From Candidatus Eisenbacteria bacterium (GTDB taxonomy: Bacteria; Eisenbacteria; RBG-16-71-46; JACRLI01): 64,000 nt of DNA. Position numbers and translations under genes: made by a program. A model generated the notes under the pieces. It searched no databases. It had not been told where the DNA came from and worked only from the letters and a program-made list of their open reading frames with translations. Shown here one piece after another: positions 46,433 to 55,168 of the stretch. Each line of letters opens with the position of its first letter. Position 1 is the first letter of the stretch. The stretch is from positions 107,485-171,484 of the forward strand of contig JACRLI010000004.1 in the NCBI GenBank assembly GCA_016235265.1, read 5' to 3'.

Positions 46433-48070
46433 TCAGGGCCTGATCTCGAAAAACCTCACGCCGGCCGCCTCGAACCCCACGCGAAGGGGATCCCGGGGCA
46501 CCCGCAGCACCAGCTCCCGGCGCCGTTCCTCCGCGCCGTCCACCCGCAGGGCCTGCTCCTGGATGCCCTCGAGCAGCCGCTCCGAGACAAAGGTCCTCCC
46601 CATGCGGCCGCCGGAGGCAGTCCGCAATTCACCCGCGATCTCCGCCTCGCCGTGCGGGCGCGTCCAGATGTCCACCGCGCCGGCGCGGGTGAAGAATATC
46701 CACTGGAACGTCCACATGGTCTGCACCGTGCGGTTGAGCTGGCCCTCGTCCAGCTCCCCTCCGAGGTAGACGAGGTCGCCGGGCTGCAAGTGGGGTGCGG
46801 CCTCCCGAATCATGCGCATCTGCGGCCGATGGTCCACATTCCCGTTCGGACCGAAGCGGTCCAGGCCGCCCACCACGGGCACCAGCGCGAGCAACGCGGA
46901 CGCGGCCCACGCGCGCGCGCGACCGCGCGAAGTCCCCAGCACCCACATCAGCGCCGCCGCGGTGAGCGGGACGGCGGCCGCCAGCCACCGCTCCGCATCG
47001 TTGCCCTTCCACACCAGCGCGAACAACACCGACGGTCCAGCCCACGCGCCCAGCAGCAGCCAGGTCACGCCCGTTCGCCGCAGCCCCGCGCCGATGCCCA
47101 GCGCCAGCAATGCCGCCACGACCAGGTAGGCCGCCACCGGCTTCCACAACCCGTACTCCCACCACACCCGCGCGCTCATCAACTGGTCCCAGCCCTTGCG
47201 CTCCGGATCCAGCGCCACGCGCTCCGGCTGCCACATCAGCCGCGTCCAGCCGTAGGCGGCGCGCGCCAGGTTCACCGACGAAACCTGCACCGGCTGCTCG
47301 TGCGGCGCCTCCGACATCCACGCGCGGAATCCGCCCGGCCGGGCCGGTTGTACCACCGGCCACGCCGACGCGTACGCCCCGGCGATCAGAGCTGCGCCGA
47401 CGCCCGCGGCCAGGAGCGCACCCGGAACATGCAAGTGCGTGCGCCCCCCCTGCCGCCGCAGCCCCGCCGCCAGCACCACGGCGGGCGCGGTGAGGATGCC
47501 CGGAATCCAGAAGAGAGTCGCCAGCGCCTGCAGCGCCGCGGCGGCCGCGATGCGCGGAGCACGCGTGGGGCGATCCTCTTCGGGCCATGCCAGCAGCATC
47601 GCCGCGAGACCCAGCGCGGTGACCACGGTGTAGCCGCACGATCCGTTGGCGTACGACCACCACGCGTAACCCAGCCCGATGGCCGCCGCCCCGAACCCCG
47701 CGCCCAATCCGCCGACTCGCCGGCGCAGAAACACCGCCGCCAGCCCCACCCCCACCGCCGACATGAGAATGGTGAAGGTGCGCAGGGGCTGGAATGCCCG
47801 GGCCTCCGGGTCGAACAGCCGCGCGGCCTGCCACAGCACCCAGCCCAGCGGCCGCCACAGAAGGTGGCCGGACTCGAAGATCTTGTCCGCGCGGCCGGAC
47901 TCGATGGCCAGGGCGTAGTGCAGGCTGTCGCCCCACTCTGTGATGGGTGAGAAGAAGTAGACGGCGAGGGCCCCGAGGAAGAAGGCGAGGAACCAGCGCA
48001 GGTCCGCGCGGCCGGGCGCCGCCGGGGCCACTTGCGGGCTCCTCGAGGCGCTCCCTCCGAGTACGCTCAT
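46433..48070 (-). CDS. GT-C-type multi-pass membrane glycosyltransferase-like protein
   Basis: ATG 48070 overlaps the stop of the upstream gene (ATGA); the product has 545 residues. About eleven hydrophobic segments begin with FLAFFLGALAVYFFSP. Just after the first comes ITEWGDSLHYALA, an acidic extracytoplasmic loop in the position of the catalytic Asp of PMT/ArnT-type GT-C enzymes. The last 130 residues form a soluble periplasmic domain (GDLVYLGGELDEGQLNRTV). GT-C enzymes transfer sugars from polyprenyl-linked donors to proteins or glycans. The donor and acceptor are unknown. It is coupled to a second GT-C gene upstream. Confidence 0.7.
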   Translation of the reverse strand: MSVLGGSASRSPQVAPAAPGRADLRWFLAFFLGALAVYFFSPITEWGDSLHYALAIESGRADKIFESGHLLWRPLGWVLWQAARLFDPEARAFQPLRTFTILMSAVGVGLAAVFLRRRVGGLGAGFGAAAIGLGYAWWSYANGSCGYTVVTALGLAAMLLAWPEEDRPTRAPRIAAAAALQALATLFWIPGILTAPAVVLAAGLRRQGGRTHLHVPGALLAAGVGAALIAGAYASAWPVVQPARPGGFRAWMSEAPHEQPVQVSSVNLARAAYGWTRLMWQPERVALDPERKGWDQLMSARVWWEYGLWKPVAAYLVVAALLALGIGAGLRRTGVTWLLLGAWAGPSVLFALVWKGNDAERWLAAAVPLTAAALMWVLGTSRGRARAWAASALLALVPVVGGLDRFGPNGNVDHRPQMRMIREAAPHLQPGDLVYLGGELDEGQLNRTVQTMWTFQWIFFTRAGAVDIWTRPHGEAEIAGELRTASGGRMGRTFVSERLLEGIQEQALRVDGAEERRRELVLRVPRDPLRVGFEAAGVRFFEIRP

Positions 48071-49551
48071 CGAGACGTCCCCCCCGCGCGCATGAACACC
48101 GCGTAGTCCGGGATGTACTGCAGCCGCCGCGCGGGGCTGCGCATGGAGAGCCGCGTGGCCGGCGAGTCGTCGTGGAAGCCCCGCCGCAGCGCATAGTTCC
48201 CGCGGAACCACGGGTCGTCGAGGACCTCCCGGTAGTGCCGCCCGTACAGGCCGATCACGCACACGTCCGGCCGGCGCGCGCGCAGCCAGCCGGCCACGTC
48301 CCCGCGGCGGTTCCACGCGGCCGCGTCCGGGGAGACCAGTCCCACCGGGTCCAGGATGCGCCGACCGGAGAACCAGCCGATGTAGCCGATGTCGCCGATG
48401 TACACGGAGGCTCCCGCGGCAGTGCTGTCCGCGAGCCAGGTGCCTATGCTCCGGTGAACGCGGTCCAGCAGCTTCTGGCCACCGGCCGCCTCGGCGCGCT
48501 GCGCCTCGAGATTGCGGGGGCCGAACGCACACATCGCCCCGAGCACCGCCAGCGTGACGAGGGTCAGCGCGACCTCGCGCGGCCGCTGGCCGGGCGCGCC
48601 GAACAGTGCGCCCGCGGCGGTCACCCCCAGGTCGAGGCCCGCCCCCGCCAGCGCGTAAAGCGGCACGAAGTAGGGCGGCAGGTACCACGCATGCACCGGA
48701 ACGCCGCTGGCCAGGAAGAAGACCAGGTACAGCAGCACCCACCAGGCAACCGGGCGCAGGCCCCGGAGCCAGCCGCCCGCGGCGATCCCCAGCAGGCCCA
48801 GCACACCCAGGATGGCGCGCGTGCGTCCCATGTGAAAGGCGCCGAAGATCTCTCCCGGCCCGGCGGCGCCGTACGCGCCGAAGAACGCCCGCTTGGCGGC
48901 CACCGAATTCGGAATCGGCGAGCCGAAGTAGATCCACGCGAACACGACCCACGGCAGCACGGTGAGCGTGAACGCCGCCAGCTCCCTCCACGGCACGCGG
49001 CCCCGTTCCACCGCGAGCGGCGCGGCCAGCGCAACCAGCAGCAGCGCGCCCTCCGGGTGCGTGAGCGCCGCCAGGCCGGCCACGACGGCCGCGAGCACCG
49101 TGCGCCCGCGCGCCTGCAGCAGGAACGCCCCCAGCACCAGGGCCACGTACACGGGCGTCTCCATGCCGCCGATCTCGGTGCCGTACACCTTTGAGAAGGC
49201 AAAGAGCTGCAGCACCATGGCGAACACGCCCGCCCACGGCCGGCCCTGGGATTCCAGCAGCGCGTAGAGCAGTGCCGCCGAAGCCAGGTAACCGAGCAGG
49301 TCCAGCGGGAAGGCCGCCTGCGGCGCGGGCACGCCGGCGCGCTCCGCCGCGGCCAGCGCCAGCGTGAAGAGCGGCGTGCTGGTGCCCAGCACGCGCTCGC
49401 CCGCGTTGTAGGTGAAGCCCTCGCCGGCCGCGATGCGGTGCGCGTAGCGGAAGGTGATGAACGCGTCGTCGTCGGTGAACCGGGGCTCCAGGCGCGAGAG
49501 CAACCCCAGGAGCAGCAGGAACATGGCGAGCAGGCGGGTGGATCGGTGCAT
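48067..49551 (-). CDS. GT-C membrane glycosyltransferase (arabinofuranosyltransferase-like)
   Basis: This 494-residue protein has about ten membrane segments. It carries FTDDDAFITFRYAHRIAAGE and YNAGERVLGTSTPLFTLALA near the N-terminus, the signature of the GT-C group related to mycobacterial arabinofuranosyltransferases, with the acidic DDD in the first periplasmic loop (residues 26-28). A soluble C-terminal domain carries VYIGDIGYIGWFSGRRILDP and DVCVIGLYGRHY, also typical of this group. The family uses polyprenyl-phosphate sugars. It is translationally coupled to the downstream GT-C gene, so the two probably decorate the same envelope glycan or protein. Confidence 0.8.
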   Translation of the reverse strand: MHRSTRLLAMFLLLLGLLSRLEPRFTDDDAFITFRYAHRIAAGEGFTYNAGERVLGTSTPLFTLALAAAERAGVPAPQAAFPLDLLGYLASAALLYALLESQGRPWAGVFAMVLQLFAFSKVYGTEIGGMETPVYVALVLGAFLLQARGRTVLAAVVAGLAALTHPEGALLLVALAAPLAVERGRVPWRELAAFTLTVLPWVVFAWIYFGSPIPNSVAAKRAFFGAYGAAGPGEIFGAFHMGRTRAILGVLGLLGIAAGGWLRGLRPVAWWVLLYLVFFLASGVPVHAWYLPPYFVPLYALAGAGLDLGVTAAGALFGAPGQRPREVALTLVTLAVLGAMCAFGPRNLEAQRAEAAGGQKLLDRVHRSIGTWLADSTAAGASVYIGDIGYIGWFSGRRILDPVGLVSPDAAAWNRRGDVAGWLRARRPDVCVIGLYGRHYREVLDDPWFRGNYALRRGFHDDSPATRLSMRSPARRLQYIPDYAVFMRAGGTSR

Positions 49552-49601
49552 GGCGCACCGAGGCTAGCACACGCCTCTCGGGGGGCGCCACGAGGGTTCG
49601 G

Positions 49602-51002
49602 TTAGCCGTCCCGGAGCCCGTGAATCCGGATCCGCCGCAGCACGCGCGTGCCTCCCTGCTCCTCGATGCGGTGGGTGGCGCGGGATCCCGGGGCGCGCAC
49701 GCCCCCGGCCCGCTCCAGCCGGCCGTGGACTTCCAGATCCTCCACGAACGCCGCGGCTTCGGCCTCTCCGCCGGCGCCCGCCGCGAGCGCGAAGCAGGTG
49801 ATTTCGCCGTCGGCGTGTCGGATGCAGACCTTGCGGAGGGCATGGCCCGTGGAGAGGTCGGCGGCAGCGAGCCTGGTGGCGTCACAGCCGGCCGCACCGG
49901 GCTCGGAGGCGCCAGGGTCACCGGAGCTGGTGCCGGCCCGGAGCAACCGGCGCTCCCGGAGCGTGGACTGCAGCGCACCCGCGAACGGTTCCACCCCTCC
50001 CAGCGCCGTGAGCCACTCGCGCGCCACCGAATGGAAGAACCGCGGGGCCAGCGGCGCGGTCACGGCCGCCTCCGCCAGTGCGCGCCCCAGCGCCTTCGAG
50101 GCGGCATCGAGCCCCGCCTCGCGCGAGACGCCGGTCCCGGCGGCTCGGCCCACGGCCTCGTGGAACGCCCCGGAGAAGATCCGCGCGAACGAGTGCGACT
50201 CGCGTGTGAGCTGCGAGGCGGGCCCGCCGGACGGGAGGTCCATCGGCGACAGGTACACGAACGAGTTGGCGGCGTCGCGCAGGCAATCCGGCTCGGAGGC
50301 ACCCGGGCCGTACAGGTCGAGCGCGGCGCGTCCCAGCTGCTCGGCCAGGCGCGAGACATCGCTCGAGGCGCGGGGATCGCCCTTCTGCTGGGCGGCGGCG
50401 AGGGCGCGCAGTCCCGGATGGTCCAGTGCCACCAGGAGCGAGCCGATGTCCGCGAACGCCTCGTGGAAGGCGCCCGCCTCGAATGCGGCGGCGTCCCACA
50501 GGTCCGGGCGCAGCGCGTCGAGCACCGCGTGGGCTTCCTCGTGACACGCCACGTCCACGCTCTGCGAGGCGTACACATCCCCGCCGGCTCCGGCGTCGTG
50601 CACGTGGCAGAACACCAGCGCGGAGCGGTCGTACCAGGCGTTCAGTTCCTCCCCTCCGTCGGGCACCGCGGGCAGCTCCTCGCGCCCGCCCTGCCAGGCG
50701 CGGAAGCGCGGCGACAGCGCGCTCCAGAGGCGCGCACCGCGATGCAGCGCTTCGGCGAGTTGCCAGTAGCGGAAGCCGGGGGTGTCGAGCGGGTATTCCC
50801 GCGCGGGGGGCGCTGCGGCAGTCTCGGGGATCACCGAGGCGCGCGGCGCGAGCTTCGCGTCGTCGGGCGCGGGCGGGTGCTCCACCCCGAGCGCGGGCTG
50901 TAGCGGGTCGTTGGGGATGAAGCGGATGCGGGGCGCGGCGGCGTGCGCGGGACCATGCTTCGGGCCAGGCGCCGCAACGTGACGATGCGACCGGATCGCC
51001 AT
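49602..51002 (-). CDS. Gluzincin-like zinc metalloprotease domain protein
   Basis: ATG 51002 has GGAGG five bases upstream; an open frame 24 codons further up lacks this. The 466-residue protein contains HEEAH (154-158) followed 23 residues later by EAFADIG (181-187), matching the HExxH plus ExxxD zinc-ligand arrangement of M4-like gluzincins, here with closer spacing of the two motifs. No signal peptide is evident; the N-terminus is Pro/Ala/Arg-rich (IRSHRHVAAPGPKHG). The C-terminal 100 residues form a separate beta-rich unit (KVCIRHADGEITCFAL). Whether it is secreted by another route or acts inside the cell is unclear. It stands alone, with no obvious operon partner. Confidence 0.6.
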   Translation of the reverse strand: MAIRSHRHVAAPGPKHGPAHAAAPRIRFIPNDPLQPALGVEHPPAPDDAKLAPRASVIPETAAAPPAREYPLDTPGFRYWQLAEALHRGARLWSALSPRFRAWQGGREELPAVPDGGEELNAWYDRSALVFCHVHDAGAGGDVYASQSVDVACHEEAHAVLDALRPDLWDAAAFEAGAFHEAFADIGSLLVALDHPGLRALAAAQQKGDPRASSDVSRLAEQLGRAALDLYGPGASEPDCLRDAANSFVYLSPMDLPSGGPASQLTRESHSFARIFSGAFHEAVGRAAGTGVSREAGLDAASKALGRALAEAAVTAPLAPRFFHSVAREWLTALGGVEPFAGALQSTLRERRLLRAGTSSGDPGASEPGAAGCDATRLAAADLSTGHALRKVCIRHADGEITCFALAAGAGGEAEAAAFVEDLEVHGRLERAGGVRAPGSRATHRIEEQGGTRVLRRIRIHGLRDG

Positions 51003-51224
51003 GCAACCCTCCGGGGTGCGGGCGGCCCGCGGAGCGCGGCCCGGCGCGGGCGATCCCGGGCCGGCCCCGTCCACTCGCGGCCTGGGGCCGTGCCCCGGGC
51101 CGTCCTTGGTGAACAGATACGAGGGAAGAGCGATCGGGGTTGCGCGGCGTTCACCGCGGCGGATCCCATGGCGCAGGCGCGCCCCGGGTCCCCGGGTTCC
51201 GAAGGCGGCTCGAGGCCTGTCCGG

Positions 51225-51692
51225 CTAGAACGCCTTCACCGGCGGTGCCTGCTCCGCCCCCACCCGCCCGGTGACGATTTCCGCCACGTAGTAGTTCTCG
51301 CCGCTGATGGGCGCGCCGCACATGCGGCGCAGGATGGCGAGCTGGCCCACGTGCGTGAGCGAGTCCGCGATGGGCCCGGCGAGCAGGCGGGGGATCTCCG
51401 CGTGGATCGGCGCGTCGGAGGCCAGGTATTCGTCGAGCGTGGCAAGCGCCGCGTGGAAACGCCGCGCCTCCTCGTCCCAGGTGCCCGGCTCGGCGCCTTT
51501 CCACTTGGTCTGTCCCTGGCACATCGTCAGGGCCCAATCGAACAGGTCCGAGATGTGGGCGAGGATCTTCAACGGAGTGCTCCCGCCGCCGGTGTCGTGG
51601 TTCGCGAAGGAAGCAGGCGCCCCGCGCAGCGTCTTGCCGCCGCGGTAGGCGATCACCGCGAGCGCGTGTCGAAGTAGTTCACGGTCGGTCAT
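51225..51692 (-). CDS. DinB-superfamily protein
   Basis: This 155-residue protein has the DinB four-helix pattern: LLRHALAVIAYRGGKTL, then HISDLFDWALTM, and near the C-terminus SLTHVGQLAILRRM. The His positions (HISD; THVGQ) match the metal-binding His set of DinB/YfiT-type proteins, which include bacillithiol- or mycothiol-linked transferases and damage-inducible proteins of unknown role. Its ATG overlaps the stop of the DapA-like gene by four bases, so it is co-translated with that enzyme. Confidence 0.75.
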   Translation of the reverse strand: MTDRELLRHALAVIAYRGGKTLRGAPASFANHDTGGGSTPLKILAHISDLFDWALTMCQGQTKWKGAEPGTWDEEARRFHAALATLDEYLASDAPIHAEIPRLLAGPIADSLTHVGQLAILRRMCGAPISGENYYVAEIVTGRVGAEQAPPVKAF

Positions 51693-52576
51693 GTGGTGCT
51701 CCCCGCGGCCCGAAATACCTTCTCGATCTCCGCAATCTCGGCGGGCGCCAGCGGCAGCAGCGGCAGCCGCGGATCGCCCGCGTCGCGGCCCTGCAGCTTC
51801 AGCGCGGCCTTGAGACCCGGCACCCCGAAGCGCGACGTGACCATGGTGCCCACCGGCAGCAGGCTCGCCTGGAGCACCGACGCCTCGTCCCACTTCCCAG
51901 CGCGGCACAACTCGAAGAGCCGCACGCACTCCCGCGGCGCCACGTTGGCCAGCGCCAGGATGCCGCCGGCGCCGCCCATCAGCAGGCCCGCCGCGAGCAC
52001 CTTGTCGGAGCCCACCAGCAGCGCGAAGTCCTTCGCGGCTGCGGAAGCGATCTGTGTCAGGTAGGTGACGTTGCCGGAGCTGTCCTTCATCCCGTGCACG
52101 TTGGGGTGCTTCGAGAGCCGGGCGACCACGTCCACGTCCAGCGTCACGCCGGTGAACTGCGGGATGTTGTAGAGGTAGATGGGCAGCTTCGCGTCGTCGG
52201 CCAGCTCGGAGAAGTGGCGGAAGAAGCCTTCGGGGCGCATGCAGGAACGCAGGTAGTGCGGGGTGAGCACCAGCGCAGCGTCGGCGCCGGCGTCGGCGGC
52301 CTGCGCCACGCGGTCCTGTGCGACCCGCGTGGACTCCGCGCCGCAGCCGGCGAGGAACACCTTGTCGCGCGGAATCGCGCGCCGGGCGGCCTTCAGCACC
52401 TCCCCGCGCTCCGCGTCGGTGAGCGAGAAGGCCTCGCCGTTGGAGCCCAGGACCAGGAAGCCGGCCAGCCCGGTGGGGACCAACCCTTCGATCAGCCGTT
52501 CCAGCAGGTCGAGGCCCGGCTCGCCGCCCCGGAACGGAGTGGGCACGGCCGGGAGAATGCCCTGGATGCGTCGCAT
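51689..52576 (-). CDS. DapA/HOGA-family aldolase (class I, dihydrodipicolinate synthase-like)
   Basis: The 295-residue TIM-barrel protein has GSNGEAFSLT (44-53), LYNIP with Tyr136, and the Schiff-base Lys164 in HGMKDSSGN. True DapA enzymes usually have GTTGE where this has GSNGE, and GSNGE is the form seen in 4-hydroxy-2-oxoglutarate aldolases, so a pyruvate-releasing keto-acid aldolase is likelier than lysine biosynthesis. The family condenses or cleaves pyruvate with an aldehyde. No lysine genes are adjacent; a DinB-like gene is coupled downstream. No clear ribosome-binding site is seen. Confidence 0.82.
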   Translation of the reverse strand: MRRIQGILPAVPTPFRGGEPGLDLLERLIEGLVPTGLAGFLVLGSNGEAFSLTDAERGEVLKAARRAIPRDKVFLAGCGAESTRVAQDRVAQAADAGADAALVLTPHYLRSCMRPEGFFRHFSELADDAKLPIYLYNIPQFTGVTLDVDVVARLSKHPNVHGMKDSSGNVTYLTQIASAAAKDFALLVGSDKVLAAGLLMGGAGGILALANVAPRECVRLFELCRAGKWDEASVLQASLLPVGTMVTSRFGVPGLKAALKLQGRDAGDPRLPLLPLAPAEIAEIEKVFRAAGSTT

Positions 52577-52629
52577 GGGGTGTTTCTACCACCGCGCGCG
52601 GCCGCGCACAAGGACGTCGCGCCGGTGGT

Positions 52630-52657
52630 TTGACCCCCGTGAAATGCGGGTGATACT
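52630..52657 (+). promoter_or_regulatory. Sigma-70-like promoter for the glutaredoxin-like gene
   Basis: TTGACC (52630-52635) and GATACT (52652-52657) are separated by 16 bases, and the ATG at 52666 follows only 8 bases after the -10 box, which predicts a leaderless or near-leaderless mRNA. Confidence 0.55.
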
Positions 52658-52665
52658 CTCGCCGC

Positions 52666-52977
52666 ATGAGCCCGAAGAAGCCGGAACTCGTGATGTACGC
52701 CACGCAGTGGTGCCTGGATTGCACCCGCGCGCGCCGGTTCCTCAAGGCCCGCGGGGTGGAATGGCGCGAGGTGGACGTGGATGAGGACGAGGAGGCGGAC
52801 GCGCGGGCGCTGGCGCACAACGGGGGGGCCCGGCTGTTGCCGGTGTTCGAGTTCGGCGCGGGCCGCGTCACGGTGGCGCCGTTCGACAAGGCGAAGCTGG
52901 CGGCGTGGCTGATCGAGGCCGGCGCGGCCGACCCCGCGAAGCTCAGTGGCGCAGGACCATCTGCCCCAGCGCCGTGA
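52666..52977 (+). CDS. Glutaredoxin-like protein
   Basis: This 103-residue thioredoxin-fold protein begins KPELVMYATQWCLDCTRARR, with a C-x-x-C redox pair (Cys16, Cys19) at the start of helix 1, and later has GGARLLPVFEFG, with the cis-Pro of the fold. WCLDC is a glutaredoxin/NrdH-like active site; it reduces disulfides using glutathione or thioredoxin reductase. The last 35 bases overlap the 3' end of a convergent membrane-protein gene. Confidence 0.82.
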   Translation: MSPKKPELVMYATQWCLDCTRARRFLKARGVEWREVDVDEDEEADARALAHNGGARLLPVFEFGAGRVTVAPFDKAKLAAWLIEAGAADPAKLSGAGPSAPAP

Positions 52978-53227
52978 TCACCACGATGATGGCCCCGAGG
53001 ATGTAGATCACCTGGACCAGCGTGAGGTCCGCCACGAACGCCCCGGTGGCCTCCGGGAAGTAGAACTCGATGGCCTTGCCCACCACCAGCGTGGCCAGGC
53101 TCATCACGATCAGGAACCAACGCTTGAAGTAGGCCATCAGGCCCACAGCCGCGGCGACCAGCAGCACATTCGGCGCGCGCCAGTCGAGGTCCTGCACGTA
53201 GCTACCCAGAAAGTTGAGGAAGTCCAT
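52943..53227 (-). CDS. Small integral membrane protein of unknown function
   Basis: ATG 53227 follows GGAGG at good spacing and gives 94 residues with three hydrophobic segments: VLLVAAAVGLMAYF, WFLIVMSLATLVVGKAIEF and VQVIYILGAIIVVITALGQM. No motif or family is recognised. Its 3' end overlaps that of the convergent glutaredoxin-like gene by 35 bases, and its 5' end faces the divergent thioesterase gene, so the locus is very compact. Confidence 0.7.
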   Translation of the reverse strand: MDFLNFLGSYVQDLDWRAPNVLLVAAAVGLMAYFKRWFLIVMSLATLVVGKAIEFYFPEATGAFVADLTLVQVIYILGAIIVVITALGQMVLRH

Positions 53228-53333
53228 GCCGCCCTCCAGGAGTCCGAAGTCTGTCAGAGGATTATCGGCAGGCCGCCGACGCGACTTCAGCCCCCCGGGG
53301 CATGCCCGCACCTGCGCCGAGAGCCGCGTGGAC

Positions 53334-53792
53334 ATGGTGGAGTTCGTGCTCCCCAACGACACCAACACCCACGGCAACGTGCTGGGGGGACGGGTGATGC
53401 ACTGGATCGACCTGGCCGCCGCGCTCTCCGCGATGCGCTTTTCGGGATGCGCGATGGTGACCGCCTCGGTGGATGAACTGCACTTCCTGGGGCCCGTGCA
53501 TCTCGGTGAGACTGCCGTGCTGCAGGCGGAGGTGACGCAGGCCTGGCACACCTCCGTGGAGGTCCAGGTGCACGTGCACGCGGAGGACATGCGCACCGGG
53601 GTGCGGCGCCCCACCACCACCGCCTATCTCACGTTCGCGGCTCTCGATGAGAAGGGCCGGCCCACGCCGGTGCCGCCCATCAAGCTGCGCACGCCGGCGG
53701 AGGAACGCCGTTCCCGCGAGGCCGACGTGCGGCGCGCCCGGCGGCAGGAGTCCCGGCGGCGGGTGCTGAAGGAAGCGGGGATCGGGAAGTAG
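53334..53792 (+). CDS. Acyl-CoA thioesterase, hotdog fold (YciA/BACH-like)
   Basis: The core VEFVLPNDTNTHGNVLGGRV followed by MHWIDLAAALSAM is the conserved hotdog-thioesterase signature with the active-site Asn/Asp region, and SVDELHFLGPVHLGETAVL follows. These cytoplasmic enzymes hydrolyse acyl-CoA. Homologues usually have 5-15 residues before this core; here ATG 53334 or GTG 53328 is near the core but lacks a clear ribosome-binding site, and the preceding residues (TCAESRVDM) look homologous, so the true start may be upstream at an unusual codon. The C-terminal 30 residues are Arg-rich and probably disordered. Confidence 0.8.
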   Translation: MVEFVLPNDTNTHGNVLGGRVMHWIDLAAALSAMRFSGCAMVTASVDELHFLGPVHLGETAVLQAEVTQAWHTSVEVQVHVHAEDMRTGVRRPTTTAYLTFAALDEKGRPTPVPPIKLRTPAEERRSREADVRRARRQESRRRVLKEAGIGK

Positions 53793-53822
53793 CAGGCGCG
53801 CACCGGCGCCAGCGAACGCACA

Positions 53823-53864
53823 CGGCCCGCGGCATCCATGGGACGCCGCGGGCCGCCACGTTTT
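53823..53864 (+). terminator. Terminator hairpin after the thioesterase gene
   Basis: A perfect 11-bp stem (53823-53833 with 53845-53855) closes an 11-base loop and is followed by CCACGTTTTC. It also separates the gene from the convergent MFS gene. Confidence 0.65.
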
Positions 53865-53888
53865 CAAAGGGGAGTCCCGGGAAAGCCG

Positions 53889-55136
53889 TCACGCCACCGG
53901 AACCGCCATCCCCTTCCCCCGATCATTCGGCAGCAGCACCGCGAGCAAGGCTCCCACCAACGGCAGCGCCGCCACCGTCGTGAGCGCCACGGTGAGCCCC
54001 AGGTGGTCGGCGGTCCAGCCGATGGGCGCCAGCAGCAAGGATGACACCCCCCAGGCGAACCCCATCATCAGGCCCGAGACGGTGCTCATCTGCCTCGGCA
54101 TCAGCTCCTGCGCGTACACCACGTTCACCGGCAGCGACACCTGGAGTATGAGCCCGCTCAGCATCAGGCACGCCCACGAGGCCGCGCCGTGCAGGTGCAG
54201 GAACCCCAGAATGCATGGCGCCGTGGGGATCATGGACCACAGGATTACGTTGCGCCGGCCGAAGCGGTCCGCCAGCGGCCCGCCCGCGAGACCGCCCAGC
54301 GCGCCCGCCAGGAGATAGAGCGTGGTGGGCACCGCACCGGCCATGGGATCGCCTCCACGGTGCGCCAGCAACAGCGGCAGGAAGTTGGTGAGTGCCTGGT
54401 TTACGCCCGAGCGCACCACCACCACGAAGAACAGCATCACCATCGGGCCCAGCACCGCGCGCACGTCCACTCCCCGCGCCGACGCCGCGTGACGGATCTC
54501 CGCGCGCTCGCGCAGGAACGCCGGCATGAGCGCCAGCGTGAGCAGCACCCCGGGCAGCGCCATGAGGTAGATGTGCTTCTCCCCCAGCACCCGCAGCGCG
54601 GTGGCAACGAACACCGGACCCATGGAGAAGCCGATGGATCCGCCGGTGATGAACAGCGCCATGTCGCGCGCGCGATGACGCCCCGACCAGCGCGCCGCCC
54701 ACGTGGCCCCCTGCGGGTGGAAGATGGCGCTGCCCAGGCCGCCCACCACCAGCAACGCCACCAGCCAGCCGCGCCCGGGGGCCAGGATCAGGCAGCTGAA
54801 GAACATCCCGGTGATGAGCGGCCCCAGCACCACGAACCACGGTCGCCGCAGGCGGTCGGCCAGCGTGCCGAAGAACGGCTGGCTGAGCGAAGCCATGATG
54901 GCGCTGGTGGTCGCCAGTCCGCCCGCGGCCGCCAGCGTGAGGTGGAACCTCACCACCAGCAGCGGCATCAGCTGGCCGAGGAAGTTGGAGTAGGCGTCAT
55001 TGGCGAAGTGGAGCGCGCAGAGCATCCCGAGGCGGCCCTTGCGCTCCTGCTCGGCCTGCGCCGCGGATGCGGGGGGCGGCAACTCGGAATCGAGCGGAGC
55101 GACCTCGAGGGACGGGCGGCGCGTGGGATCGGACAT
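53889..55136 (-). CDS. MFS transporter (fosmidomycin-resistance Fsr-like)
   Basis: This 415-residue protein has a polar 35-residue N-terminus and twelve hydrophobic segments. LCALHFANDAYSNFLGQLMP in the first segment is the pattern of the Fsr family of efflux pumps, and FGTLADRLRRPW is the standard MFS loop 2-3 motif, repeated as GPLADRFGRRN after TM8. The C-terminal half contains LMPRQMSTVSGLMMGFAWG, again Fsr-like. It probably exports small hydrophilic or drug-like compounds; the substrate is not predictable. It stands alone, facing a terminator. Confidence 0.82.
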   Translation of the reverse strand: MSDPTRRPSLEVAPLDSELPPPASAAQAEQERKGRLGMLCALHFANDAYSNFLGQLMPLLVVRFHLTLAAAGGLATTSAIMASLSQPFFGTLADRLRRPWFVVLGPLITGMFFSCLILAPGRGWLVALLVVGGLGSAIFHPQGATWAARWSGRHRARDMALFITGGSIGFSMGPVFVATALRVLGEKHIYLMALPGVLLTLALMPAFLRERAEIRHAASARGVDVRAVLGPMVMLFFVVVVRSGVNQALTNFLPLLLAHRGGDPMAGAVPTTLYLLAGALGGLAGGPLADRFGRRNVILWSMIPTAPCILGFLHLHGAASWACLMLSGLILQVSLPVNVVYAQELMPRQMSTVSGLMMGFAWGVSSLLLAPIGWTADHLGLTVALTTVAALPLVGALLAVLLPNDRGKGMAVPVA

Positions 55137-55168
55137 GCGGACAGGTTAGCGCAGCGGGGAATCCGTGC

